Assembly (NCBI GenBank): GCA_041391765.1
Contig: JAWKNJ010000015.1
Span: 62,001-126,000, forward strand
Origin: SHAN690 sp041391765
Lineage (GTDB): Bacteria > Bacteroidota > Bacteroidia > Flavobacteriales_G > Salibacteraceae
Length of the DNA: 64,000 nt
Direction of reading: 5' to 3'
The position numbers were made by a program, and so were the translations under genes. The notes beneath the pieces were generated by a model. That model ran no database searches and was not told the DNA's origin. It saw only the letters and a list, made by a program, of their open reading frames with translations. Below are positions 1 to 9,483 of this stretch, piece by piece (positions within the stretch are counted from its first letter, which is position 1; each line of letters opens with the position of its first letter).

Positions 1-1949
1 ACTTTCAATCGAGGTTCATCTTCCATGGCTCTCTTGATGGCAAAAACAGCACCTTCGTTGCGCGCCCAGCTTCTGCGTGCAATGCCGTTGTTCACGTCCC
101 AATGAAGCATCATTTCTAACCTGCGATCAGCGTCCAATGTTCCGTCAAGCAGCATTCCAAAACCTCCGTTAATCACTTCTCCCCAACCTACTCCACCACC
201 ATTGTGCAGACTCACCCATGTGGCACCGCGGAACCCATCACCAATAAAATTCTGCACGGCCATATCTGCGGTGAATCGAGAACCGTCATAGATGTTACTA
301 GTTTCTCTGTAAGGTGAGTCCGTGCCAGATACGTCATGATGATCACGACCTAAAACTACAGGCCCAATCTTTCCCTTTTTTATTGCCTTGTTGAATGCCT
401 TGGCAATTTTGATACGACCTTCAGCATCTGCGTAGAGGATTCGTGCTTGAGAGCCGACAACCATTTTGTTCTTACCCGCTTCTTTGATCCATCGAATATT
501 GTCTGCCATTTGCTGCTGAATCTCTTTTGGTGACTTCTTCATGATCTTTTCCATCACTTCGCATGCTATAGCATCCGTCTTTTCCAAATCCTTCGGATCC
601 CCTGAAGTACATACCCATCGGAATGGACCGAATCCATAATCAAAACACATGGGTCCCATTATGTCTTGAACATAAGATGGGTATCGAAAATCAATGCCGT
701 TTTCCGCCATGACATCGGCACCCGCGCGGCTTGCTTCCAGTAGAAATGCATTGCCGTAATCGAAGAAGTACATACCACGTTCAGCCAGAGTATTTACAGC
801 CTTAGCATGTCTTCTTAAGGTTTCCTGAACCAACTCGCGAAACTTATTCGGATCCTCTGCCATCAATCGATTTGCCTCCTCGAAGCCAACCTGAACGGGA
901 TAGTATCCACCTGCCCATGGGTTGTGTAGGGAGGTCTGGTCAGAACCCAAATCCACTTTGACATTCGCCTCAACTAACTTCTCCCAAAGCGTCACAATGT
1001 TTCCCAAATAAGCAATGGAATGAGCTTTCTTCTTAACCATCCAATCCAGTGCTGAGTTAATCGCCTGATCGGCATCTTCAATCACCTCATCGACCCAGCC
1101 CTGTTCTTGTCGCTTATAAGCCGCAGCAGGATTCACTTCTGCCGTTATACTTACCACACCCGCAATGTTTCCGGCCTTAGGTTGAGCTCCGCTCATTCCA
1201 CCGAGTCCTGCGGTCACGAACAACTTGCCTTCGGGTTCTCCGCCAAGTTTTCGTGAGGCATTCAATACAGTGATAGTTGTTCCGTGCACGATTCCTTGAG
1301 GGCCTATATACATGTAGCTGCCTGCCGTCATTTGGCCGTATTGTGAGACTCCCAATGCATTGAACTTCTCCCAATCATCTGGCTTGCTATAGTTTGGAAT
1401 CACCATTCCATTGGTTACTACCACCCTTGGGGCATTTTTATGAGATGGAAACAACCCCAATGGATGACCGCTGTACATCACCAGAGTCTGCTCATCGGTC
1501 ATTTCAGATAAGTACTTCATGGTCAAGCGATACTGAGCCCAATTCTGAAAGACCGCTCCATTTCCTCCGTAGGTGATCAACTCATGAGGGTGCTGTGCCA
1601 CTTTCGGATCCAGGTTATTTTGAATCATCAACTGAATAGCGCGTGCTTGTTCGCACTTTCCAGGATAATCATTGATCCCGCGAGCATACATGTCATAGTC
1701 AGGCCGGAAACGATACATGTAAATGCGCCCGAAGTCTCTTAATTCTTGGGAAAATTCCGGTGCCAGGTCCTTATGCCACGCTTTTGGAAAATATCGAAGT
1801 GCATTCGCAACGGCCAACTTTTTCTCCTCCGCAGAGAGGATGTCTTTTCGTTTAGGTGCGTGGCTAACATTAGGGTCAAGCTCTTTGGCTAGTGGTAAGT
1901 CATTAGGAATTCCTTCCGCCACTGCTTTTTGAAATGCTGACTTTGCCAT
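1..1949 (-). CDS. hutU: Urocanate hydratase (urocanase), 3' end cut by window edge
   Basis: Converts urocanate to imidazolone propionate in cytosolic histidine degradation, using tightly bound NAD+. Reading the minus strand from the ATG at 1949 gives about 649 codons with no stop, so the C-terminus lies before base 1. The protein begins MAKSAFQKAVAEG and contains typical urocanase blocks: YGGNGAVFQNW, MYSGHPLG, the glycine-rich TAGLGGMSGAQPK, the DQTSLHNPWAGG block, and DYGFGPFRWVC with the conserved active-site cysteine. The length fits the long (about 670 residue) form found in Bacteroidota and eukaryotes. No other hut gene is visible in the window. The identification rests on several independent family motifs and is secure. 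Confidence 0.95.
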   Translation of the reverse strand, partial: MAKSAFQKAVAEGIPNDLPLAKELDPNVSHAPKRKDILSAEEKKLAVANALRYFPKAWHKDLAPEFSQELRDFGRIYMYRFRPDYDMYARGINDYPGKCEQARAIQLMIQNNLDPKVAQHPHELITYGGNGAVFQNWAQYRLTMKYLSEMTDEQTLVMYSGHPLGLFPSHKNAPRVVVTNGMVIPNYSKPDDWEKFNALGVSQYGQMTAGSYMYIGPQGIVHGTTITVLNASRKLGGEPEGKLFVTAGLGGMSGAQPKAGNIAGVVSITAEVNPAAAYKRQEQGWVDEVIEDADQAINSALDWMVKKKAHSIAYLGNIVTLWEKLVEANVKVDLGSDQTSLHNPWAGGYYPVQVGFEEANRLMAEDPNKFRELVQETLRRHAKAVNTLAERGMYFFDYGNAFLLEASRAGADVMAENGIDFRYPSYVQDIMGPMCFDYGFGPFRWVCTSGDPKDLEKTDAIACEVMEKIMKKSPKEIQQQMADNIRWIKEAGKNKMVVGSQARILYADAEGRIKIAKAFNKAIKKGKIGPVVLGRDHHDVSGTDSPYRETSNIYDGSRFTADMAVQNFIGDGFRGATWVSLHNGGGVGWGEVINGGFGMLLDGTLDADRRLEMMLHWDVNNGIARRSWARNEGAVFAIKRAMEDEPRLK

Positions 1950-1995
1950 CTTGTTGGGTTTGGGGCCAAAGATGCAAGCTACTCATGAAATAACC

Positions 1996-2208
1996 TCATT
2001 TCTTCACGAACCTACCGGTACGTTTATCATATCCGTATGGACAATGTTTGCAACCGCTTTTGCAGCAGTAACCACGCTTGAGATGATATTTTTCGGTGAA
2101 CACGATGTAACCTTCTTCGCTCATGTAGTAATCTTCCTCCTCCAACTTACGCTGCCCACCAAATGTGCTCATGACGCCAAACTTAGCGCTCTTTTCATCT
2201 CTTTGCAC
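1996..2208 (-). CDS. Small cysteine-rich protein, DUF5522-like
   Basis: A 70-residue protein whose C-terminal half carries the block RGYCCKSGCKHCPYGY, four cysteines and a histidine in a compact arrangement that I recognise as the DUF5522 family of small Bacteroidota proteins. The cysteines suggest metal binding, but no function is established. The start is uncertain: the ATG at 2208 gives 70 residues, while an internal ATG at 2172 (MSTFGGQ...) would give 58. It lies 46 bases upstream of hutU on the same strand and 17 bases from the divergent PLP-enzyme gene, so its promoter would have to overlap that gene's start region. Confidence 0.7.
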   Translation of the reverse strand: MQRDEKSAKFGVMSTFGGQRKLEEEDYYMSEEGYIVFTEKYHLKRGYCCKSGCKHCPYGYDKRTGRFVKK

Positions 2209-2225
2209 CCGAACTTAGCCGAACT

Positions 2226-3131
2226 GTGAACTTCAACACCAGAATAGATTCGATCCATCTTCCTGAATTGGAATCAACGGGAGTCTCGCTCTTCATCAAG
2301 CGCGATGATTTGATCGATGGTCAGGTGAGCGGGAATAAGCTGTACAAACTCCGTCTGAACATTGAACAAGCCAAAAGGGAAGGTAAAGACACTATCCTAA
2401 CTTTTGGCGGAGCATACTCCAATCACATAGCTGCAACAGCAAAATATTGCAAGGAGCAGGGCTTGAATTCTATCGGAATCATTCGAGGCGAACGAGCAGA
2501 AAAGTTGAATCCAACACTTCGACTGGCAGAGCAAAACGGAATGCAGCTTGAATTTATCAACCGATCCAACTACCGATTGAAAAGTGATCCGGAGCACTTG
2601 AGACAAGTGAGCTCAAGATTCAATGAACCATACGTAATCCCTGAAGGAGGCGCCAACCTTCTCGGTATTGAGGGTTCAAAAGACATTCTCAATGACAACT
2701 GCGCCCAATATGACTTCATCGTAAGCGCAATGGGCACGGGAACCACGTTTGCCGGTCTAGTCCGAGGTGCAAAACCGAATCAAAAGGTTATTGGCATTCC
2801 GATTCATAAACACGAGGAGTTGATCAGAGACATCATTAATGTTGATCCAACTTTTGAAGAAATAAGTAACGAGCGTTTCAAAGTTTTAGGTGGGTATCAC
2901 TTTGGAGGCTATGCAAAATGGACAAATGAATTGTTAGCATTCATCCGCGCATTTCATCGAAACACTTCAATAAAGCTAGATCCGATCTATACTGGTAAAG
3001 CCATGTTCGCTTGCATTGACTTAATCAAAACAGGTCATTTTTCAAAAGGCTCTAAAATGCTATTCATTCACACAGGAGGCCTTCAGGCTATCCCTGGATT
3101 TGAGGAAAGGTTTGAATTGAGGCTGTTTTGA
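2226..3131 (+). CDS. PLP-dependent D-cysteine desulfhydrase / ACC deaminase family enzyme
   Basis: A 301-residue fold-type II pyridoxal-phosphate enzyme. The cofactor lysine is expected at about residue 38 in the motif SGNKLYKL, and the block GGAYSNHIAA follows, where the serine-asparagine pair contacts substrate in the 1-aminocyclopropane-1-carboxylate deaminase / D-cysteine desulfhydrase family. Downstream are a phosphate-binding stretch (AMGTGTTFAGL) and a C-terminal HTGGLQ motif typical of the family. D-cysteine desulfhydrase activity (D-cysteine to pyruvate, sulfide and ammonia) is the commoner role in Bacteroidota, but sequence alone cannot separate it from ACC deaminase. The gene appears monocistronic and converges on the secreted-protein gene that follows. 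Confidence 0.85.
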   Translation: MNFNTRIDSIHLPELESTGVSLFIKRDDLIDGQVSGNKLYKLRLNIEQAKREGKDTILTFGGAYSNHIAATAKYCKEQGLNSIGIIRGERAEKLNPTLRLAEQNGMQLEFINRSNYRLKSDPEHLRQVSSRFNEPYVIPEGGANLLGIEGSKDILNDNCAQYDFIVSAMGTGTTFAGLVRGAKPNQKVIGIPIHKHEELIRDIINVDPTFEEISNERFKVLGGYHFGGYAKWTNELLAFIRAFHRNTSIKLDPIYTGKAMFACIDLIKTGHFSKGSKMLFIHTGGLQAIPGFEERFELRLF

Positions 3132-3143
3132 ACTTAAATTCAA

Positions 3144-3629
3144 TCACTTCCAACTTTTGGATATTTCTAGGTACTGTTCTTCTCGCTGCTTAAACTCGAC
3201 TTCTAAACCCAATTCCTTGCAATTATTCTCCGACACTTCTGTTCCGTCCGACTTTACCCAAAGCAGCATTCTTTTCCCATCAAGATAAATCCGATCATGA
3301 AGTTCCAACTCACCGTTTGTCTTATTGATGCGCTTATCATTCACGTGAATCAGATTTCCGTCTGAAAAGAAATATTCGAGGGTATCGACTCGCCATTCAA
3401 ACTGAGTACCTGTCTGCAATACATACTTCACCTCCTTCCCACCTCGAAATACAGTTCGAATAATATCAGCATGAGGGGAAAAATCCACTACTTCTGTTGT
3501 GAATTGGTCACGATCATTCCTGATTTCCATTACGGATTTATCAATCTGATCTACGGATTGCGCTATTCCAAAATGAAACCAAACTATAAAAACCGCTAAC
3601 AAGTAAATCGCAGGTTTAAGGTTATTCAC
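3144..3629 (-). CDS. Hypothetical secreted protein
   Basis: A 161-residue protein that I do not recognise. It begins with a clear signal peptide (positive Asn-Asn-Leu-Lys start, a hydrophobic core around residues 7-20, and a likely cleavage after GIAQ), so it is probably periplasmic or surface exposed. The rest is rich in short beta-type stretches such as FEWRVDTLEYFFSDGNLIHVND, resembling the MORN-like repeats of Bacteroidota exported proteins, but I cannot assign a domain. It converges with the PLP enzyme and is divergent from gldA. A second protein of similar style lies at about 35.1-35.9 kb. Confidence 0.65.
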   Translation of the reverse strand: MNNLKPAIYLLAVFIVWFHFGIAQSVDQIDKSVMEIRNDRDQFTTEVVDFSPHADIIRTVFRGGKEVKYVLQTGTQFEWRVDTLEYFFSDGNLIHVNDKRINKTNGELELHDRIYLDGKRMLLWVKSDGTEVSENNCKELGLEVEFKQREEQYLEISKSWK

Positions 3630-3794
3630 ATTATTGATAATTTGTCTTACGAATTTGGAAATTTTCTCTTTCTCGAAACTAGTCCTGTTTTTATAGTACT
3701 AATTCAAGAACAAACCCAACAATCAACTAAGGTATGAAAGCCTTAAACTTCATTTTGAATTTGAGTTTGCACTTCCCCAACGTACATTCGCCCC

Positions 3795-4700
3795 ATGTCC
3801 ATCGAAGTATCGAACGTTACCAAAATTTACGGGGAGCAGCGCGCATTAGATGATGTGAGTTTCAGCATCGATCGAGGAAACATTGTTGGTTTTTTAGGCC
3901 CTAATGGTGCAGGAAAGTCGACCATGATGAAGATCATCACTTGCTACATTCCTCAAACGGCAGGTCAAGTGAAAGTTTGCGGATTCGATGTTTCTGCTAA
4001 TCCAATGGAGGTAAAAAGGCGTGTGGGCTACTTGCCAGAACACAACCCTCTCTATCCGGAAATGTATGTGCGGGAATATTTGGAATTCATTGCCGGTGTT
4101 CATCAACTTTCGGACAAGAAAAAGCGAGTGGATGAGATGATCGAGCGGGTGGGACTAACCATTGAAAGGAAAAAGAAAATTGGAGCGTTGAGCAAGGGAT
4201 ATCGCCAGCGTGTTGGACTAGCGCAGGCAATGATTCACAACCCGGAAGTGCTCATTCTGGATGAACCTACAACAGGCCTAGACCCGAATCAAATTGTGGA
4301 GATCAGGAATCTAATTAAAACTATCGGACAAGACAAAACGGTCATGCTCAGCACGCACATCATGCAGGAAGTTGAGGCGATTTGCGATCGCGTGATCATT
4401 ATTAATAAAGGGAAGATTGTCGCTAACGATGAATCGTCAAAGCTGAAAGCTTTTCAGGCGAGCCAAGTGATTCGGGTAGAGTTCAACAAAGCGGTGGCTA
4501 GTAATCTCCTCAATGGAATCAAGGGAGTCACTGAAGTCAAAAAACTCAGCGAATCGCACTGGATTCTAGGCAGCAACTCAGAGGTAGACATTCGCCCTAC
4601 AATTTTTGAGTTTGCGGTAAATCATGAATTGAGCGTATTAACGATCCAAAAGGAAGAACAGCGGTTGGAAGATGTTTTCAAACGCCTCACCAATAATTAG
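3795..4700 (+). CDS. gldA: Gliding motility ABC transporter ATP-binding protein GldA
   Basis: A 301-residue ABC ATPase. Walker A GPNGAGKST starts at residue 35; the signature is LSKGYRQRVGLAQA and Walker B is VLILDEPTTGLD, followed by the H-loop STHIMQEVE. Length, N-terminus (MSIEVSNVTKIYGEQRALDD) and the extended C-terminal region match GldA, the ATPase partner of the GldF/GldG membrane proteins in Bacteroidota gliding and type IX secretion. GldF and GldG are not in the window; gldA is often separate from them. The 5' region contains a TTTG (3760) and TACATTCG (3783) pair 19 bases apart, which would imply a very short or absent leader. Other drug-export ATPases of the same clade are an alternative but fit less well. 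Confidence 0.85.
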   Translation: MSIEVSNVTKIYGEQRALDDVSFSIDRGNIVGFLGPNGAGKSTMMKIITCYIPQTAGQVKVCGFDVSANPMEVKRRVGYLPEHNPLYPEMYVREYLEFIAGVHQLSDKKKRVDEMIERVGLTIERKKKIGALSKGYRQRVGLAQAMIHNPEVLILDEPTTGLDPNQIVEIRNLIKTIGQDKTVMLSTHIMQEVEAICDRVIIINKGKIVANDESSKLKAFQASQVIRVEFNKAVASNLLNGIKGVTEVKKLSESHWILGSNSEVDIRPTIFEFAVNHELSVLTIQKEEQRLEDVFKRLTNN

Positions 4701-4751
4701 AGTTTTGAATTTGCCGATCCAATTTGGCCAAGAAAACTCATTCCCAAATTT

Positions 4752-4759
4752 TACATTTG
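4752..4759 (+). promoter_or_regulatory. Bacteroidota-type -7 promoter element for metK
   Basis: TACATTTG matches the Bacteroidota sigma-A -7 consensus TAnnTTTG exactly and lies 29 bases before the metK ATG. No good TTG -33 element is present at the usual 19-21 base spacing, so this is a plausible but unproven promoter. Confidence 0.35.
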
Positions 4760-4787
4760 ACGCCCTTAAAAGAGTTAAGCAAAACAC

Positions 4788-6033
4788 ATGTCATATCTTT
4801 TCACTTCCGAGTCCGTTTCTGAAGGACACCCAGACAAAGTAGCCGATGCAATTTCTGACGCATTGGTTGATCACTTTTTAGCATTTGATCCAGAGTCCAA
4901 AATCGCTTGTGAGACGTTGGTTACAACTGGTCAAGTAGTACTTGCAGGAGAAGTTAAAACCAAGACTTATTTGGACGTTCAGACTATTGCCCGAGAGGTG
5001 ATCGCTAAAATCGGATACACAAAGAGCGAGTACATGTTCGAAGCCAATTCGTGCGGGGTGTTCTCTGCGATTCATGAGCAAAGTCCTGATATTAACCAAG
5101 GTGTTGACCGCGCTAATAAAGAAGAGCAAGGAGCTGGTGACCAAGGAATGATGTTCGGATATGCAACCAGCGAAACGGACAACTACATGCCTCTACCACT
5201 CGATTTGAGCCACAAACTCTTAATCGAGCTTGCTGCCATTCGCAAGGAAGGCAAGGAAATGGACATACCTCCTGAATCTGATAGCAAAAGCCAAGTCACC
5301 ATTGAATACGGAGATGACAACCAGCCACAGAAAATCGTTGTTATCGTTATTTGACCCAGCATGATGATTGGACGGATGAGGTTGTCATGCTGTATGAAAA
5401 TAAAAAGAGGACGTGATCAATATTTTGGTTCCACGAGTGAAAGCAACTTCCGCTCACATTCAGAAGTTGTTTACGAACGACATCGTTTATCACGTAACCA
5501 ATGGCATCTTCGTTATTGGTGAATCTCGACGGGGACACCGGATTGACAGGAAGAAAAAATCATTGTTGACACATACGGTAAAGGTGTCACGGTGGTGCTT
5601 TCAGCGGAAAAGATCCAAGAAGGTGGATCGCTCGGCTGCTTATGCGACTCGACACATTGCCAAGAATGCAGTAGCTGCTGGAGTTTGCGATGAGATTTTA
5701 GTTCAGGTTGCCTACGCTATCGGAGTTGCCGATCCAGTGGGCCTATATGTGAATACTTACGGCACTGCAAAAGTGAACATGACTGATGGAGAGATTGCGA
5801 AGAAATTGCAAAGCGTATTCAATATGCGACCATACGCAATTGAACAACGATTTAATCTTCGTTCTCCGATATACAGCGAGTGTGCAGCATATGGACACAT
5901 GGGTCGAGAGACTCAAACGGTCACCAAGAAATTCAAAAATGGTGGCGGTGAAGTCATAGAAAAATCCGTGAAGCTTTTCCCTTGGGAAGAGTTAAACATG
6001 GTTGATCAGGTTAAAGCTGCCTTTGGCATCTAA
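4788..6033 (+). pseudogene. metK: S-adenosylmethionine synthetase, reading frame broken by several indels
   Basis: Makes SAM from methionine and ATP in the cytosol; normally essential. The N-terminal part (4788-5354) starts MSYLFTSESVSEGHPDK with the ATP-binding histidine and keeps GAGDQGMMFGYA. The C-terminal part keeps DRSAAYATRHIAKN and ends at 6033, as in intact family members. Between about 5330 and 5640 the coding frame changes several times. The expected blocks TQHDD, the GGPHGDTGLTGRK-like loop and the following GGAFSGKD loop can each be recovered by joining frames. The total span (1246 bases, about 415 codons) fits the Bacteroidota family, so only small indels are involved. Because the gene is essential and apparently single, consensus error is likelier than a true pseudogene. 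An ideal -7 element precedes it. Confidence 0.85.
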
Positions 6034-6036
6034 TAA

Positions 6037-6102
6037 GTCAATGCGTCATTAGGTCATTGAGATTCGCTTTTATAGCCTAATGACTTAATGACCCAATGAC
6101 GA
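6037..6102. repeat. Solo palindromic repeat of the GTCATTAGGTCATT family
   Basis: Left arm 6037-6060 contains GTCATTAGGTCATT (6045-6058); right arm 6076-6102 carries the inverted, slightly diverged version, giving a hairpin with an A/T-rich loop. It begins 3 bases after the metK stop and ends just before the TTG start of the next gene. The same 14-mer is part of the inverted repeats that bracket the four-helix-bundle gene at 29.35 kb. This copy has no gene between its arms, as expected of a non-autonomous or deleted relative. It could also act as a transcription terminator, although no T-run follows. Confidence 0.75.
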
Positions 6103-6106
6103 CAGG

Positions 6107-7306
6107 TTGAATACAAACAGGCAAACATTACTCTTCATCACCACTGAAGTCCCATGGCCTGCGGATAGCGGTGGAAGAATCAAAACGTTTCGACTCGTAC
6201 AATTTCTTGCTCAGCATTTTGAGGTGCGACTCTTGTGTGCACATGGAATGCGAGACAAACAAAGCTTAACTGAGCTGCGAGACGCTTCAGGCATCGCGAG
6301 TGCACAGTCATTTGACACGTTCAAGCCAAGAACCGCTTTGAATTGGTTCAAAGGACTGATGTCCTTCCCAACGTTTAATTCCTTTCGCGTTTATTCCAAG
6401 CAAATGGAATCTATGATGCGATGGGGAGTTGAGCAGTCCGACATTGTTATTGTAGATCACCTTGAAATGATGGAAATGATTCCTGAAAAGCTTGTTCCCA
6501 AGGTGATTTACCACAGCCACAACGCAGAGTTCAAGCTATGGACCGATATGGCCAAATTGGTGAATAATCCAATCAAGAAGATAGCTATAGAATGGGAAGC
6601 CGATCGAATCAAAGCATTTGAACGATGGGTGATTCGCAAAAGCAAATTCACATTTGCAGCTCCAAATGACATTCAACTCCTGAAAGAAATCCAAGGAGTG
6701 AAAGAAGACAAATTCCGACTCACCTATCACTTAGGAAACGAGACTCTGTTAAATCGACCTATAATTAACCTTGATGCCAATCCACACAAGGTTTTTTATG
6801 CCGGAACGCTCAGCTGGATGCCAAATCACGATGGGTTGATGTGGTTTATCAGAAACTGCTGGAAACAAGTCAAATCCGAGGTTCCTCAAGCTGAACTTGT
6901 TGTCTGTGGACGTGGTGCAGATTCGGATTTACAGAACGCTATTCGCCACTCCGAAGGAATAATCTATAAAGGTTTTGTGGAGGATTTGGAGGTTGAGATG
7001 TCTACTAGTCGGTGTGCCATTGTTCCATTGCGCTTTGGCAGCGGTATGAAGATCAAAACATTCGATGCGATGTATCGTGGGTTGCCAGTAGTGGCCACGT
7101 CTTCCGGAGTAGAGGGTATCGATGTTGAAAATGGTATCCAGGTTTTTAGCGCTGACAATTCTGAAGCTTTTTCCAACTATGTTATTGAACTGCTTTCATC
7201 ACCTGAGCTTGGCATGCATGTGGCGAACGAGGCCAGAGAATTGACTAAAAGTAAATACACCTATCCGGTCGTTTTTGGACAGATGCTCGTTTCCATAACC
7301 CAATAA
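6107..7306 (+). CDS. Glycosyltransferase family 4-type protein
   Basis: A 399-residue GT-B fold glycosyltransferase. The N-terminal half opens with LLFITTEVPWPADSGGRIKTF, the glycine-rich acceptor-side loop typical of GT4 enzymes. The C-terminal half carries the nucleotide-sugar region: FYAGTLSWMPNHDGLMWF, then IVPLRFGSGMKIKTFDAMYRGLPVVAT with the conserved glutamate-equivalent region and glycine loops. The start is a TTG immediately after the solo palindrome. Substrate and product are unknown. Given the polysaccharide block downstream (gmd, fcl, WecA-like), a role in surface glycan or glycoprotein assembly is a reasonable inference. It is not obviously co-transcribed with that block, which is on the other strand. 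Confidence 0.8.
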   Translation: MNTNRQTLLFITTEVPWPADSGGRIKTFRLVQFLAQHFEVRLLCAHGMRDKQSLTELRDASGIASAQSFDTFKPRTALNWFKGLMSFPTFNSFRVYSKQMESMMRWGVEQSDIVIVDHLEMMEMIPEKLVPKVIYHSHNAEFKLWTDMAKLVNNPIKKIAIEWEADRIKAFERWVIRKSKFTFAAPNDIQLLKEIQGVKEDKFRLTYHLGNETLLNRPIINLDANPHKVFYAGTLSWMPNHDGLMWFIRNCWKQVKSEVPQAELVVCGRGADSDLQNAIRHSEGIIYKGFVEDLEVEMSTSRCAIVPLRFGSGMKIKTFDAMYRGLPVVATSSGVEGIDVENGIQVFSADNSEAFSNYVIELLSSPELGMHVANEARELTKSKYTYPVVFGQMLVSITQ

Positions 7307-7352
7307 TTATCTTGGTTGAAAGGCTTTAGTACCTTGTTCGTCCTTAGTCGAC

Positions 7353-7886
7353 ATGAACAAGTACATTAAACTTTTGGCGACACTATTGATCATACCCATT
7401 ATCGGGTGTGGTCAGTCAAAAACTCAAACTGAAACTACCATGGACGAATTCGATCACAGCAACAATCCATACTACTCACGTACGGACACGACCAGCCTAA
7501 AAGACATTGCTGACGAGCAGTGGAAAAAAGTGCTTCCGGAGGATGTTTATTATATCTCTCGTCAGGCAGGAACGGAACGCGCTTTCACCGGAAAATATTG
7601 GGATTTTGAAGGTTTGGGTAATTACTACTGTGCTGCGTGTGGCAACTATCTTTTCGTTTCGGATGCCAAGTTTTCCAGCCACTGTGGTTGGCCAAGTTTC
7701 TATCAAGCGGTAAGTGATAAAAGCGTTGAATATCACCGAGACAATTCCCACGGAATGATCAGAACTGAAGTGGTTTGCGGCCGATGTGGAGGTCACCTCG
7801 GGCACATCTTCGATGACGGACCTCCCCCTACCTACCAACGCTTTTGCATGAATTCGATCGTCCTAGATTTTGAGCCCAGGAAGTAA
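7353..7886 (+). CDS. msrB: Peptide-methionine (R)-S-oxide reductase, lipoprotein form
   Basis: A 177-residue MsrB that repairs methionine-R-sulfoxide in proteins. Zinc-site pairs CAAC and CGRC are present, as are the substrate-binding block HCGWPSFY and the catalytic cysteine in RFCMNS near the C-terminus. Unlike cytosolic MsrB, it starts with a lipoprotein signal peptide (hydrophobic residues 8-17, lipobox IIGC with the lipidated Cys at residue 19), so it should be anchored at the membrane and act on envelope proteins. It converges on the Wzi-like gene with only 3 bases between the stop codons. Confidence 0.93.
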   Translation: MNKYIKLLATLLIIPIIGCGQSKTQTETTMDEFDHSNNPYYSRTDTTSLKDIADEQWKKVLPEDVYYISRQAGTERAFTGKYWDFEGLGNYYCAACGNYLFVSDAKFSSHCGWPSFYQAVSDKSVEYHRDNSHGMIRTEVVCGRCGGHLGHIFDDGPPPTYQRFCMNSIVLDFEPRK

Positions 7887-7889
7887 TTC

Positions 7890-9483
7890 CTAGAGGTTCT
7901 TATAATCGTTCCACAATCCGGTCCTAATACCCATTGTGAAAAAGGCAAGGTCGCGAACGTTCGTGTTCGCTCTTTGCCAACGGTAATGCACGGCCGACTC
8001 AAGACGAAGGTTCCAATTCTCAACGAGTGTATAACCCACTTCGACCCGAGCGTTGGCCACATCCACCCTTTTTCCCTGAGTTATTGTATATCCAAAAATC
8101 TTATTTGATTGGACAATGTCTATGTTACTTATCGCAGGATTCTCACCCATGTTGTAAAGGTTGTTGGTGTATCCCTTTCTTGAATATATAGCCTGCAGAG
8201 AGGTGTGCCAACGATGTTTTGGCTGCCACATAACCATCCCCACCCATTCTATGAAATTAGCCCCCAATGGATGTGCCAATGGCTGATTCATGTGGGTATA
8301 AGATTGATTCGGATTTGCATGACCGTAGATGTATGGGCGCGCAACATTAAACTCAACTAAGGCTGTAGAATTTTTCCAACCCAATGGCTCATGGTATTTC
8401 ATGCCTAGTTGAAGCGCGTGTTTATTTCCAAACCAACCCGTTTGAATGGCCGAATCAGGATAAACGCGTTGAAATACGGGAGCCAGTGCATTTTTAACAC
8501 TCAATTCGTCAATAGTAAACTTATTCATAGATGGAAACCCCTTCAACGGTCTGAAGTGCTCACTTCCCATCAAACTATTGTCTGCTGAACCAAGGCTGAA
8601 ATTCCACCGGACGCAGAAATATGATCGGGTTTAAATAGTTGATGTCAGTTCGACGATGATTGATCGAATCTTTGAGATTCCCAAACTACGGCCTCAAAGG
8701 CTCCTACGCCCACCACTTGTTAGGTTGAGACTGAGATGCATTGTGGCATATTTATCCTAACGGGGTAATATCGATTGGGATAATTTAATGATGCTCGCAT
8801 TTGGGTATAAAGCACCATGTATTTAATTCGCTATTGTGCATTGACATCTGCCCGCAGATAGTTGTAATTGGGCGCATAATCGCTTAAGAACAGGCTTCGA
8901 TATCCTCACCGATAAAATGCTTTCTCGACCTGCATTTATTTCAATAATGTCATTTGGCCTTGCAGGGTGGCATTAACGGTAATTGATGATAGCCAAAACT
9001 GCCCTGTTTGTTGGCGTGGCTATAGCCTGAACTACAAATAATGCGTCCGTGATTTTCTGATGTAGGAAACCGGTTCGTTGTATCCGGCAACTATGTTGGA
9101 TTGCAGCTTCTTGAATTTATTCTTGACCATCATGGCAACGCCTGCCCCAATGTGCGACTCGACAATTCTTCCGCCATTGAAGCCCGACTCAAAACCAGAG
9201 CTGGCCTCTTCGCTGACCGGGTAAAACAAGAACGTGTCCTTTGGGTGAAGTCGAGATCTTGCCTCTCAGAACCACCAGCTTCTTCATCCTTTGTAATGCC
9301 GCTGGGAATCTCTTGCACATCCCATGTATCGTATGGCTTGATCTCAGGATGAACTGAATATGCCGAATCGGAAAGGCTTCGCTCTGCGCGCAGTGTTGAA
9401 TAGATATCCAATGGAACCCGAACGAATTGAGCATTCGCAACAAGTCCCAACGACATTAAAACAAAGCCTGAAATCAGCCTCAT
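7890..9483 (-). pseudogene. Wzi-like outer-membrane barrel protein, frame-disrupted
   Basis: A gene of about 530 codons in several frames. It starts at 9483 with a signal peptide (MRLISGFVLMSLGLVANAQ), shifts frame near 9230, passes a degraded stretch at about 8574-9040, and ends with an intact 227-codon segment (8573-7890). In the disrupted centre I can read the block IGEGYRSLFLSDYAPNY. It parallels LGYGYRSMLLSD in the intact paralogue at 10.6-12.1 kb, so both belong to the Wzi-type capsule-assembly family of outer-membrane proteins. The C-terminal part has barrel-like alternation and ends with an aromatic-rich strand. Its ATG overlaps the stop of the upstream transferase gene, so it sits in the polysaccharide operon. 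Frameshifts may be sequencing errors. Confidence 0.65.

Noticed and set aside
5330..5640. Programmed frameshifting in metK
   Set aside because: Several shifts in different directions within 300 bases, without a slippery heptamer and structure, do not fit a programmed event; MetK is not known to use one.
6037..6102. Rho-independent terminator for metK
   Set aside because: The hairpin lacks a following T-run and shares a family-specific sequence with the IVP cassette, so a repeat element explains it better.
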